Assembly: GCA_035499575.1 (NCBI GenBank)
Contig: DATJYN010000150.1
Location: 1 to 33,585 of the forward strand
Direction of reading: 5' to 3'
DNA: 33,585 bases
Origin: RBG-16-66-20 sp035499575
GTDB taxonomy: Bacteria > Pseudomonadota > Gammaproteobacteria > Burkholderiales > SG8-39
Shown here: piece after piece, positions 1 through 7,906 of the stretch
How the letters are laid out: each line of letters opens with the position of its first letter
Position numbering within the stretch: position 1 is the stretch's first letter
Made by a program: the position numbers and the translations under genes
Notes under the pieces: generated by a model
What the model saw: the letters and a program-made list of their open reading frames with translations, nothing else
Databases searched by the model: none
What the model was told of the DNA's origin: nothing

Positions 1-921
1 CTCGCGCTGCAGGACGCGGTGCAGAAGCACAACGAGCGCAATCCGGGCAAGGAAATCATCTTCCTGAACTACGCCGCGGTCGACCCGGACATGACCAACA
101 GCAAGTGCACCTACTGGCATTTCCGCCTCGACGCCAATTCCGACATGAAGATGGAGGCGCTGACCACCTACCTCGCCAAGGATCCCAAGGTAAAGAACGT
201 CTATCTGCTGAACCAGAACTACTCGTTCGGCCAGGCGGTGGCGCGCGCAGCCAAGGAATACCTCGCACGCAAGCGGCCTGACATCAAGATCGTCGGCGAG
301 GATCTGCACCCGCTGGCGCAGATCAAGGACTTCGCGCCCTACGTGTCCAAGATCAAGGCTGCGGGCGCCGACACCGTGATCACCGGCAACTGGGGCAGCG
401 ACCTCGCGCTGCTGATCAAGGCGGGCAAGGACGCCGGCCTGAACGTCAACTACTACACCTACTACGCCGCCACCACCGGCGTGCCGACCGCGATGGGCGC
501 GGCGGGCGAGGACAAGGTGAAGTACGTCGGCTACTGGAACGCCAACAACGAGAAGTTCGTCGGCGGCGACATCGTCGAGGGCTACCAGAAGAAATTCCAC
601 GACGACTACTACACCATGGCGACCTACACCGGCATCGCGATGCTTGCCAAGGCGTTCAAGGAGACCAAGTCGACCGACCCGGTCAAGGTGGCTGCCGCCC
701 TGGAAGGCATCAAGGTGCAGAGCCTGAACGGCGAAGTGGAAATGCGCAAGACCGATCACCAGGCGCTGCAGCCGCTGTATATCGCCAAGTGGGTCAAGGT
801 GAACGGCAAGGACGTCAAGTACGACCAGGAAAAGACCGGCTACGGCTGGAAGACCGAGGCGCTGCTGCCGACCTACATCGCGACGCAGCCGACTTCGTGC
901 CAGATGCAGCGACCCAAGTAA
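1..921 (+). CDS. HAAT-family ABC transporter substrate-binding protein, 5' end missing
   Basis: The reading frame is open from the first base, so the first ATG at 19 is internal and the true start and signal peptide lie upstream of the window. The visible 306 residues have the type I periplasmic binding fold of LivK-like proteins: a segment YLLNQNYSFGQ, then a DTVITGNWGSDLALLIKA stretch, and a C-terminal lobe near GIAMLAKAFKETKSTDPVKV. Proteins of this family capture branched-chain amino acids, other amino acids, amides or small organic acids in the periplasm and pass them to a LivHM permease. The four transporter genes follow on the same strand, so this is their cognate receptor. The ligand cannot be told from sequence. 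It ends in Pro-Lys then TAA, just before a hairpin that may lower expression of the downstream genes. Confidence 0.93.
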   Translation, partial: LALQDAVQKHNERNPGKEIIFLNYAAVDPDMTNSKCTYWHFRLDANSDMKMEALTTYLAKDPKVKNVYLLNQNYSFGQAVARAAKEYLARKRPDIKIVGEDLHPLAQIKDFAPYVSKIKAAGADTVITGNWGSDLALLIKAGKDAGLNVNYYTYYAATTGVPTAMGAAGEDKVKYVGYWNANNEKFVGGDIVEGYQKKFHDDYYTMATYTGIAMLAKAFKETKSTDPVKVAAALEGIKVQSLNGEVEMRKTDHQALQPLYIAKWVKVNGKDVKYDQEKTGYGWKTEALLPTYIATQPTSCQMQRPK

Positions 922-936
922 CCCGGCGTCAGGGAT

Positions 937-969
937 AAAAAGGGCCGGGCGAAAATCCGGTCCTTTTTT
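937..969 (+). terminator. Intergenic hairpin with T-tract between binding-protein and permease genes
   Basis: An A/G-rich arm at 937-948 pairs with 957-968 (about 12 pairs, including one G-T pair) around an 8-base loop. The 3' arm runs into six T residues at 964-969. This is the form of an intrinsic terminator. It ends on the base before the ATG of the next gene. In many HAAT operons the binding protein is made in excess of the membrane parts, and partial termination here would do that. The role is inferred; the fold was worked out by eye. Confidence 0.6.
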
Positions 970-1917
970 ATGGAATTTTTCGTCATCTCGCTGCTGAACG
1001 GCGTGTCCTACGGGCTGCTGCTGTTCATGCTCTCCTCGGGTCTGACGCTGATCTTCAGCATGATGGGCGTGCTGAACTTCGCGCACGCCAGCTTCTACAT
1101 GATCGGCGCCTACGTCGCCTATTCGCTCGGGCTGAAGGTCGGGTTCTTCCCCGCTCTGCTGTTCGCGCCGGTGCTGGTGGGGCTGCTCGGGGCAGTGGTC
1201 GAGCGCTACGGCTTGCGCAACGTGCACAAGTACGGCCACGTCCCTGAGTTGCTGTTCACCTTCGGCCTTGCCTACCTGATCGAGGAGTCGGTGAAAGTCG
1301 TGTGGGGCCTGCCCGCGGTGCCCTACCGCACGCCGGCGCTGCTTGAAGGGCCGCTGTTCACGCTCTATTCGACCTCCTTTCCGAAACTGCGCGGCTTCAT
1401 GATGCTGGTTGCGCTGGCGATGCTGCTGTCGGTCTACCTGCTGCTCACGCGCACCCGCATCGGCTTGGTGATCCAGGCGGCGCTCACGCACCCTCACACG
1501 GTGGAAGCGCTCGGCCACAACGTGCCGCGCGTGTTCATGCTCGTCTTCGGTGGCGGCTGCGCCCTGGCAGGCCTTGCCGGCGTGATCGGCGGCGTGGCCT
1601 TCGTCACCGAGCCCTCGATGGCCGCTTCGGTGGGCCCCATCGTCTTCGTCGTGGCGGTGGTCGGCGGCATGGGCTCGCTCGCGGGCGCCTTCTTGGCCTC
1701 GCTGCTGATCGGCATCCTGCAGACCTTCGCCATCGCGCTCGACTGGTCGCTCGGCGGCATTATGGGCGCGATCGGCATCGCGGTGACGCCGGAAACGCCG
1801 CTGTACTCGCTGTGGAAGCTGCAGCTGTCGCAGGTCGCGCCGGTGCTGCCCTACCTGCTGCTGGTGCTGATGCTGATCTTCCGGCCCAAGGGCCTGCTCG
1901 GCACGCGGGCGGATTGA
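970..1917 (+). CDS. livH: Branched-chain amino acid ABC transporter permease, LivH type
   Basis: A 315-residue, strongly hydrophobic inner-membrane protein. The N-terminus has the LivH pattern: a first helix with LLNGVSYGLLLFMLSSGLTL, then GVLNFAHASFYMIGAYVAY. The conserved cytoplasmic segment for the ATPase follows at ALTHPHTVEALGHNV, and the C-terminus ends in LIFRPKGLLG. Length is close to the family norm (about 290-310). It should pair with LivM to form the translocation pore. The ATG at 970 is chosen because the N-terminus matches the family and the next in-frame Met lies inside a membrane helix. However, no Shine-Dalgarno sequence precedes it: the upstream bases are the T-tract of a hairpin. 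The gap to livM is 19 bases. Confidence 0.95.
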   Translation: MEFFVISLLNGVSYGLLLFMLSSGLTLIFSMMGVLNFAHASFYMIGAYVAYSLGLKVGFFPALLFAPVLVGLLGAVVERYGLRNVHKYGHVPELLFTFGLAYLIEESVKVVWGLPAVPYRTPALLEGPLFTLYSTSFPKLRGFMMLVALAMLLSVYLLLTRTRIGLVIQAALTHPHTVEALGHNVPRVFMLVFGGGCALAGLAGVIGGVAFVTEPSMAASVGPIVFVVAVVGGMGSLAGAFLASLLIGILQTFAIALDWSLGGIMGAIGIAVTPETPLYSLWKLQLSQVAPVLPYLLLVLMLIFRPKGLLGTRAD

Positions 1918-1936
1918 AGGACTGAGGGCGGATCGC

Positions 1937-3199
1937 GTGCGCTACCAACCGATCAATCTCGGCCGCTGGCTCATCTGGGGCGCGACCGCCCTGCTGATGG
2001 CCGTGTTGCCGCTCATCTTCACGCAGGGCTTCGCGATCACCCTCTTGTCGCAGATGGGCATCGCGATCATCTTCACGCTGTCCTACAACATGCTGCTCGG
2101 GCAGAGCGGCATGCTGTCCTTCGGGCACGCCGTGTACTCGGGCCTGGGCGCCTACATCGCGGTGCACGTGCTCAACCTGGCCTCCAAGGGGCAGGTCTGG
2201 ATGCCGCTCTCGCTGCTGCCGCTGGTGGGAGGGCTCGCCGGCGCGTTCTTCGGCGTGCTGTTCGGCTACGTCACCACCAAGCGCGCGGGCACCACCTTCG
2301 CGATGATCACGCTGGGCATCGGCGAACTCGTTTTCTCCTGCTCGCTGATGTTCCCGGAATTCTTCGGCGGCGAAGGCGGCATCACCACCAACCGGGTGTT
2401 CGGCCAGCCCTTCCTCGGCCTCACCTTCGGCCCAGGGGTGCAGGTGTACTACCTGATCGCGCTCTGGTGCCTCGCCTCGATGGCCGCGATGTACGCCTGG
2501 TCGCACACGCCGCTCGGGCGCATGGCCAACGCGGTGCGCGACAATCCCGAGCGCGCGGAGTTCGTCGGCTATGACACGCACAAAGTGCGCTGGTTCACGC
2601 TGATCATCTCGGCTTTCTTCGCCGGCATTGCCGGCGCGCTGGCCTGCATCAACTTCGAGATCGTCACCGCGGAGAACGTCAGCGCGATCCGCTCCGGCGG
2701 CGTGCTGTTCGCCGCCTTCATCGGCGGCGTGACCTTTTTCTTCGGCCCGATCATCGGCGCCTGCCTGTTCGTCTACTTCGTGGTCGCGCTGTCGGACCAC
2801 ACCAAGGCCTGGCTGCTGTACCTGGGCCTGTTCTTCATGCTGATGGTGATGTTCGCGCCCGGCGGCATCGCCAGCCTGATCGTGATGCAGCTGCCGGTGA
2901 TCGCGCGCGGGCGCTTCCGCTCGCTGCTGCCGCACTACGCGCGCACCGGCGCCGCCGGCCTGCTGGTGCTCGCCGCGCTGGTGCTGACCGTGGAGATGAC
3001 CTACAAGGTCTCGGTCGACAGCGCCAACGGCACTGCCATGACCCTGCTAGGCGTCGATTTCGATGCCGCCGGCACGCTGCCCTGGGCGCTGGCCGGCGTC
3101 TTGTGGATCGTCGGCGGCTGGCTGTTCCGCCGCGCGTGGCTACGGCTGTCGCACGCCTGGGGCGAGATCCAGGCTGAGATCGCCGGGGCGCGTGCATGA
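1937..3199 (+). CDS. livM: Branched-chain amino acid ABC transporter permease, LivM type, with long C-terminal extension
   Basis: A 420-residue polytopic membrane protein starting at GTG 1937 with a GAGGG ribosome site upstream. The LivM core is clear: TLSYNMLLGQSGMLSFGHA near residues 47-65, GYVTTKRAGTTFAMITLG in the middle, and the cytoplasmic coupling segment AVRDNPERAEFVGYDTHKVR, where LivM contacts the ATPases. The conserved core ends near residue 325 at a PGGIASL motif. About 95 further residues carry two more hydrophobic segments and a short charged tail, so it is longer than usual for LivM (about 320-360). The extension's role is unknown. The stop overlaps the livG start (ATGA), a sign of translational coupling. 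Confidence 0.94.
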   Translation: MRYQPINLGRWLIWGATALLMAVLPLIFTQGFAITLLSQMGIAIIFTLSYNMLLGQSGMLSFGHAVYSGLGAYIAVHVLNLASKGQVWMPLSLLPLVGGLAGAFFGVLFGYVTTKRAGTTFAMITLGIGELVFSCSLMFPEFFGGEGGITTNRVFGQPFLGLTFGPGVQVYYLIALWCLASMAAMYAWSHTPLGRMANAVRDNPERAEFVGYDTHKVRWFTLIISAFFAGIAGALACINFEIVTAENVSAIRSGGVLFAAFIGGVTFFFGPIIGACLFVYFVVALSDHTKAWLLYLGLFFMLMVMFAPGGIASLIVMQLPVIARGRFRSLLPHYARTGAAGLLVLAALVLTVEMTYKVSVDSANGTAMTLLGVDFDAAGTLPWALAGVLWIVGGWLFRRAWLRLSHAWGEIQAEIAGARA

Positions 3200-3978
3200 G
3201 CGCCGCCGCCTCGATCACCGCGGCCCTGGAATTGGCCGGCGTGCGCAAATCCTTCGGCAACACCGAGATCATCCGCGGCGTCGATCTCGCGATCCCGCGC
3301 GGCGAGCGCCACGCCATCATCGGGCCGAACGGCGCCGGCAAGTCGACGCTGTTCAACCTGATCAGCGGCCGCTTCCCCGCCAGCCGCGGCGCGATCCGCC
3401 TGAACGGCGAAGACATCACGCGCCTGAAGCCGTTCCAGATCAATCGCAAGGGCCTGTCGCGCAGCTTCCAGATCACCAACATCTTCCACAACCTGTCGGT
3501 GTTCGAGAACCTGCGCTGCGCGGTGCTCTGGTCGCTCGGCTACCGCTACTCGTTCTGGCACCGCCTGGCAGGCCTGGCGGACGCGCGCCAGCGCGCCGAC
3601 GAAGTGCTCGAGGCGATCGGCCTTGCCAGCCGGCGCGAGCGGCCGGCGGGCCTGTTGACCTACGCAGAGCAGCGCGCGCTCGAGATCGGCATCACGATCG
3701 CCGGCGGTGCGGACGTGATCCTGCTGGACGAACCCACGGCCGGCATGAGCCGCTCCGAGACCGACCACGTGGTCGAACTGGTCCGCCGGGTGACAGCGGG
3801 CAAGACGCTGGTGATGGTAGAGCACGACATGGGCGTGGTATTCAACCTCGCCGACCGCATCAGCGTGCTGGTCTACGGCGAGGTGCTTGCCACCGGCAAG
3901 CCGGAAGAAATCCGCGCCAATGCCGCGGTGCAGGAGGCCTATCTCGGCACCATCCACGAGGACGCAGCGCATGCTTGA
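3196..3978 (+). CDS. livG: Branched-chain amino acid ABC transporter ATP-binding protein, LivG type
   Basis: A 260-residue cytoplasmic ATPase of the HAAT family. Walker A is GPNGAGKST with Lys49, the Q-loop region is SFQITNIF, Walker B with catalytic Glu is LLDEPTAGMS (D178, E179), and the switch His is H210 in VEHDMG. The signature region reads LLTYAEQRALEIG, which departs from LSGGQ but is near the LivG form. The N-terminal helix region SRSFQITNIFHNLSVFENL is typical of LivG. The start ATG overlaps the livM stop by four bases, and its own stop overlaps the livF start. With LivF it should form the ATPase dimer that drives LivHM. Confidence 0.95.
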   Translation: MSAAASITAALELAGVRKSFGNTEIIRGVDLAIPRGERHAIIGPNGAGKSTLFNLISGRFPASRGAIRLNGEDITRLKPFQINRKGLSRSFQITNIFHNLSVFENLRCAVLWSLGYRYSFWHRLAGLADARQRADEVLEAIGLASRRERPAGLLTYAEQRALEIGITIAGGADVILLDEPTAGMSRSETDHVVELVRRVTAGKTLVMVEHDMGVVFNLADRISVLVYGEVLATGKPEEIRANAAVQEAYLGTIHEDAAHA

Positions 3979-4666
3979 GGTCCGCGACCTGCACGCCTAC
4001 TACGGCAAGAGCCACATCCTGCACGGCGTGCACCTGGACGTGCGCGAGGGCGAAATCGTCTCGATCCTCGGGCGCAACGGCGTCGGCCGCTCGACCACCA
4101 TCCGTTCGGTGATGGGCCTGGTGGAATGCCGCGGCTCGGTGAAATTCCGCGGTCAGGAAATGATCGGCCGTAAGGCCTACCAGGTCGCGCACCAGGGCCT
4201 GGGCTACGTGCCGGAGAACCGCGACATCTTTCCGACGCTGACGGTACGCCAGAACCTGCTGCTCGGCCAGAAGGCGGCCAAGCCCTCGGCGCGCTGGAAG
4301 ATGGAGGACATGTTCGAGATCTTCCCGCGCCTGAAGGACCGCGCCGACAACGAGGCGGGTGTGCTCTCCGGCGGCGAGCAGCAGATGCTGACGCTGTGCC
4401 GCACGCTGATGGGCGACCCGGCGCTGGTAATGATCGACGAGCCTACCGAGGGCCTGGCGCCCAAAATCGTCGATCAGGTGGCCCAGCTCTTCCAGGAAAT
4501 CAAGAAGCGCGGCATCTCTATCCTGCTGGTGGAACAGAAGCTGGCGATCGCACTCGACATCTCCGAGCGCCTGTACGTGATGGGCCACGGCCGCATCGTC
4601 TTCGAGGGCACCCCGCGCGACGTGCGCGAGAACACCGCGATGCGCAAGGAGTGGCTGGAGGTCTAG
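3971..4666 (+). CDS. livF: Branched-chain amino acid ABC transporter ATP-binding protein, LivF type, variant Walker A
   Basis: A 231-residue ATPase. The start at 3971 gives MLEVRDLHAYYGKSHIL, the standard LivF N-terminus, and overlaps the livG stop by eight bases; an upstream in-frame ATG at 3887 would lie inside livG. The signature LSGGEQQMLTLCRTLMG and Walker B VMIDEPTEGLAP are intact. The Walker A motif reads GRNGVGRST: residue 40, the Lys that contacts the ATP phosphates in nearly all P-loop ATPases, is Arg (codon CGC, 4088-4090). The rest of the gene looks intact and conserved, so this is not decay. It may be a lineage-specific variant in which the LivG site carries most of the ATPase activity. 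It ends three bases from the end of the convergent gene. Confidence 0.93.
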   Translation: MLEVRDLHAYYGKSHILHGVHLDVREGEIVSILGRNGVGRSTTIRSVMGLVECRGSVKFRGQEMIGRKAYQVAHQGLGYVPENRDIFPTLTVRQNLLLGQKAAKPSARWKMEDMFEIFPRLKDRADNEAGVLSGGEQQMLTLCRTLMGDPALVMIDEPTEGLAPKIVDQVAQLFQEIKKRGISILLVEQKLAIALDISERLYVMGHGRIVFEGTPRDVRENTAMRKEWLEV

Positions 4667-4669
4667 CCC

Positions 4670-5065
4670 TCAGGGCATTTGTATTTTTCCGCCGGGGCCG
4701 GGGCCCATCGGCGGCATGCCGCCCTGCGGCACGACGATCTGGGAAGCCTGCTGCCGGCGCAGTTCCTGCAGTTCGCGCACCGTGCGCTCGATTGCGGCCT
4801 TGGCCGCCGGGCCGAACATCTTCGCCGCCTCTTCCAGCGTCTTCGCTTCGAGCACGAAATTGATCGGCAACGCGCCCATCTGGCTCATCACCTGGGTTTC
4901 GCCGATGTAGAGGACTTCGCGGCCCGCGTCGCGCGCGCCCGTGCCGTCTACCGGCGTCATGCGGCGGATCGTGCCGACGCGCCGGTCGGTGAAAACCTCC
5001 TCGAGCCAAAGGTCCTGCGGATTCATGTCCGGCTCGATCATGCGTTCGTCTGGTCGGGTTGCCAT
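4670..5065 (-). CDS. Conserved-looking hypothetical protein, 131 aa
   Basis: I do not recognise this family. The ATG at 5065 has a GAGG ribosome site, while longer versions of the frame have no support. The protein is soluble, with no signal peptide or membrane segment. It has a charged N-terminus (ERMIEPDMNPQDLWLEEVF), a beta-rich middle (GREVLYIGETQVMSQMG), a helical part with KTLEEAAKMFGPAAKAAIE and RELQELRRQQ, and a Gly/Pro/Met-rich tail ending GGKIQMP. It is the last gene of a minus-strand run after an aspartate dehydrogenase-like gene, 47 bases downstream of it. A role with that enzyme is possible by position only. Codon use matches the neighbours, so it is probably a real gene. Confidence 0.75.
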   Translation of the reverse strand: MATRPDERMIEPDMNPQDLWLEEVFTDRRVGTIRRMTPVDGTGARDAGREVLYIGETQVMSQMGALPINFVLEAKTLEEAAKMFGPAAKAAIERTVRELQELRRQQASQIVVPQGGMPPMGPGPGGKIQMP

Positions 5066-5112
5066 GCTTGCCTCAATACTTCGGAAAGGGATGCAGGAAT
5101 TGTCGCATGGAC

Positions 5113-5928
5113 TCAGGTGCCGTACCGCACCGGCGCGTTGAACTGCCTGAACGCGGCGAGCGCGCTGTAGCAGGCGAGCATGGCGGTCTTGGGATTGTCT
5201 GGAAACGGCACACTCTCGAACTTCAGGCTGATGCGGCCGGTTTTGCCGCTGATGTGGATGGTGTGGGTGTTGAGCGTCAGCGCGGGGTCGGCCACCACTT
5301 TCAGGCGCGTGCGGTCGAAACCGATGCCGGCCATGGACAGCGCCGCGGCGATGTTCACGTTGGCGGGGAAATGCGGCACGCCTTCGCGCGCCGCGCCTTC
5401 GAACAGGGTCACCGGGCCGCTCAGGCGGTCGAGATCCACGTTCAGTTTTTCGACGTAGGCAATGCCCTTCCAGGCCGCGGGCGGCTTGGTGACGGCGATC
5501 TCCACCGAATCCGCGCCGGCGATGCACACCGCCTTGAGCGCATCCAACCCGCCGATGCCGCCGGAAGGAACGTACAGCAGCGCTCCATGCTTCGCCGCCG
5601 CGGTTTCCAGCCGCGTGCGCAAGCTGTCGTCGCAGAGCGCGCCGCCAGACAGGACCATCACGGCGATGCCGCGGTTCAGCAGCAGCTCCGCATGGTCGCG
5701 CACGGCGTCGTGCGAAGCGGCCTCGATCACCATCGCCGGCCGCTGGTCCATGAGCGCGTCCAGGCTCGTGACGTAGGGCGTACCGTACTCGGCGGCCAGT
5801 GCCTTGCCGCGCGAGGATTCGCTCCTGCCCAGGATCGCCGCCACCTCGGTCTCGCCCATGTCGCCGCGGCGGATGTGCTCGAGAAACAGGCGCGCGATGA
5901 CGCCGCCGCCGATGATGCCGATTCGCAT
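5113..5928 (-). CDS. nadX: L-aspartate dehydrogenase-like protein (NadX family)
   Basis: A 271-residue cytoplasmic NAD(P)-dependent enzyme. The N-terminal Rossmann motif is MRIGIIGGGVIARLFL. Family segments follow: VIEAASHDAVRDHAELLL, VLSGGALCDD, PSGGIGGLDALKA, and PHFPANVNIAAALSMAG, then the C-terminal NTHTIHISGKTG and DNPKTAMLACYSAL. Known members oxidise L-aspartate to iminoaspartate for NAD synthesis, or run in reverse. Here the neighbours are a carboxyltransferase and an exporter rather than nadA or nadC, so the physiological substrate could differ. The ATG at 5928 has a GGGAGAA ribosome site seven bases upstream. The gap from the 89-aa gene is 30 bases, consistent with one operon. Confidence 0.88.
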   Translation of the reverse strand: MRIGIIGGGVIARLFLEHIRRGDMGETEVAAILGRSESSRGKALAAEYGTPYVTSLDALMDQRPAMVIEAASHDAVRDHAELLLNRGIAVMVLSGGALCDDSLRTRLETAAAKHGALLYVPSGGIGGLDALKAVCIAGADSVEIAVTKPPAAWKGIAYVEKLNVDLDRLSGPVTLFEGAAREGVPHFPANVNIAAALSMAGIGFDRTRLKVVADPALTLNTHTIHISGKTGRISLKFESVPFPDNPKTAMLACYSALAAFRQFNAPVRYGT

Positions 5929-5958
5929 GAGTGGTTCTCCCGCGAACAGCTTAGCGGA

Positions 5959-6228
5959 CTATTTGAGGTTCTTGAGGTTCATCGCCACCATCGCCAGCTG
6001 CGCCGTGATGGCCGGATATTCGGGCTTTTCCTGGATCCAGGTCAGGGCGGCGATGACCTTCGAGCCGATTTCCCCGGACGGCATGGCCTCCACGCCCTCA
6101 AGGCCCGCGGCCAGGTCCGCGAGTCCCGCCGCCACGGCCATGACGCGCACTTGCACCAGCCGCTCGACGATGGCGGCGCGATCCAGGTTGGTCGGCCACC
6201 TTAGTGTTTCGTTTTCGTTGGTCACCAC
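5959..6228 (-). CDS. Small hypothetical protein, 89 aa
   Basis: I do not recognise this protein. It starts at GTG 6228 with a GGGAG ribosome site; the next codon is also GTG. It is a soluble, mostly helical protein with LDRAAIVERLVQVRVMAVA, a Gly/Ala/Leu-rich middle, a short GEIGSKVIAALTWIQEKPEY segment and a MVAMNLKNLK end. It lies between the carboxyltransferase and aspartate dehydrogenase-like genes on the same strand (gaps of 105 and 30 bases). The strong ribosome site and operon position support a real gene. The function is unknown. Confidence 0.72.
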   Translation of the reverse strand: MVTNENETLRWPTNLDRAAIVERLVQVRVMAVAAGLADLAAGLEGVEAMPSGEIGSKVIAALTWIQEKPEYPAITAQLAMVAMNLKNLK

Positions 6229-6333
6229 GCTCCCTTTTTGTGACCTGCAACTTACCCGGATGTCAGCCTCGCGTCTGCCGGTTCGGCCCGGATTTCACTA
6301 TCTTTTTCGACTCTTCAGCCGAACGGCGCCTAT

Positions 6334-7893
6334 TTACGGACGAACGCCGAAGGAACTGCGCCCGGGCGTGCGCAGCGGAGCCGCCAACTCGGCGAATTCA
6401 CAGAGGATCCGCCGCGTATGTCGTGGATCTACGATTTCCTCGATGTCATAGCGCTCGGCGCCGCGCATCGGCGAGGCGAACTTGCGGATGCGCTGCTCGA
6501 TTTCCGCGCGCTTGGCAGCCGGGTCCGGCGCGGCCTCGATTTCGGCGCGGTAGGCAGCCTCCAGGCCGCCTGCGATCGGCAACGAGCCCCACTCCGCGGA
6601 CGGCCAGGCGACGCGCATGCCGTAGCGCGAGGAATTCTGGTGCAGCGCGCCGGCGACGCCGAAGACCTTGCGCACGATCACCGAGCACCACGGCACCGTG
6701 GACTGCAGGATCGCGCTCGCGGCGCGCATGCCGTAGCGAATGGTGCCCTCCTTCTCGGCCTCGGGCCCGATCAGGAAGCCGGGCACGTCCACCAGGTGCA
6801 CCACTGGCAGGTGGAAGGTCTGCGCCAGGTCGACGAAGCGCATGATTTTTTCCGACGCACGGGCGGTCCAGGCGCCGCCGTATTGCATCGGGTCGCCCGC
6901 CATCAGCGCCACCGGCCATCCCGAGAGGCGCGCGAAGCCGGTGATCATCGAACGGCCCCAGAATTTGCCGGTCTCGAAGAAGGAACCCCTGTCCACCACG
7001 GCGCCGATGATCCTGCGCATGTTGTAGACCTTGCGCGGATCGCGCGGCACCGCCTCGATCAGCCAGGGATCGGAACGCGCCGGATCGTCATCGTTTTCTT
7101 TTCTTTCCGAAAGATCATGGACGGAATTGGGCAGGTAGGAGAGAAACTTGCGGGCTTTGTCGAAGGCGTCGTCTTCGCTCGCGGCTTCATCGTCCACCGC
7201 GCCATTGCGAGTGTGGATGTGGCTGCCGCCGAGTTCGTTCTTCTCGAATTTGCCGTGCGTCCACTCCACTACCGGAGGCCCGGCGACGAACAGCTGGGAG
7301 GAGTCCTTCACCATCACCGAATAGTGGCTCGCGACCACGCGCGCCGCGCCCAGGCCCGCCACCGAACCGAGCGCGAGCGACACTACCGGGATCTCCGACA
7401 GGTTGTCGGTCCACCAGTCCCAGAGGAAAGCCTTCGGCATCGGCGAGTGACCTTGCAGTTCGAGGTTCTTCACCGAGCCGCCGCCGCCCGTGCCGTCCAC
7501 CAGGCGCACGAGCGGCAGTCGAAGGTCGCAGGCCATGCGCTCGATCGCGAGGAGCTTGCTCTTGATGCCGCCGTCGTTCGCGCCGCCGCGCACCGTGAAA
7601 TCGTCGCCGGTGACCGCCACCGGCCGCCCGCCGATGCGCCCGCGCCCCATCACCAGGTTGGCCGGCGTGAAATCGGCCAGCTCACCGTCCAGCGGTCCTC
7701 CTTCATGGTACTTCGCCACGCCGGCCAGGCCGCCGATTTCATGGAAGGAGCCTGCATCCAACAGCCGGTCGACGCGCTCGCGCACGGTGAGCTTGCCGCC
7801 GTCGTGCTGGCGCTTGACCTTCTCGGGCCCGCCCATCTTCTGCGCCAGCGCTTCGCGGCGGCGCAGTTCTTCGATTTCCTTTTCCCAGGTCAT
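6334..7893 (-). CDS. Acyl-CoA carboxylase carboxyltransferase (beta) subunit, PccB-like
   Basis: A 519-residue protein of the carboxyltransferase family (propionyl-, methylcrotonyl- or related acyl-CoA carboxylases), which moves CO2 from carboxybiotin to an acyl-CoA. The N-half has the usual KLTVRERVDRLLDAGSFHE and GRPVAVTGDDFTVRGGA, an oxyanion-type GGGGSVKN, and GPPVVEWTHG. The C-half has AGDPMQYGGAWTARASEKI, HLVDVPGFLIGPEAEKEG and SSRYGMRVAWPSAEWG. Length is normal. No biotin carboxylase or biotin-carrier gene is near, so a partner must be encoded elsewhere or the enzyme works differently. The start has no clear Shine-Dalgarno sequence and lies 13 bases after the exporter gene, which suggests translational coupling. 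Its exact acyl-CoA is not decidable by eye. Confidence 0.9.
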   Translation of the reverse strand: MTWEKEIEELRRREALAQKMGGPEKVKRQHDGGKLTVRERVDRLLDAGSFHEIGGLAGVAKYHEGGPLDGELADFTPANLVMGRGRIGGRPVAVTGDDFTVRGGANDGGIKSKLLAIERMACDLRLPLVRLVDGTGGGGSVKNLELQGHSPMPKAFLWDWWTDNLSEIPVVSLALGSVAGLGAARVVASHYSVMVKDSSQLFVAGPPVVEWTHGKFEKNELGGSHIHTRNGAVDDEAASEDDAFDKARKFLSYLPNSVHDLSERKENDDDPARSDPWLIEAVPRDPRKVYNMRRIIGAVVDRGSFFETGKFWGRSMITGFARLSGWPVALMAGDPMQYGGAWTARASEKIMRFVDLAQTFHLPVVHLVDVPGFLIGPEAEKEGTIRYGMRAASAILQSTVPWCSVIVRKVFGVAGALHQNSSRYGMRVAWPSAEWGSLPIAGGLEAAYRAEIEAAPDPAAKRAEIEQRIRKFASPMRGAERYDIEEIVDPRHTRRILCEFAELAAPLRTPGRSSFGVRP

Positions 7894-7906
7894 AGGTGGA
7901 TGCGGT

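Noticed and set aside
1760..2935. Long minus-strand open frame (391 codons) across livH/livM
   Set aside because: It is rich in Arg, His, Glu and Ala with no domain pattern, as expected from the complement of GC-rich membrane-protein codons; livH and livM account for this DNA.
4666..4681. GCCC-TCA-GGGC palindrome followed by T-rich bases between livF and the convergent gene
   Set aside because: The stem is only four pairs with a three-base loop and the T-run is interrupted and starts late; too weak to call a terminator.
5059..6204. Plus-strand open frame of 381 codons opposite the nadX-like gene
   Set aside because: Composition is the His/Arg/Gly-rich shadow type, no ribosome site, and the opposite strand encodes clear family motifs.
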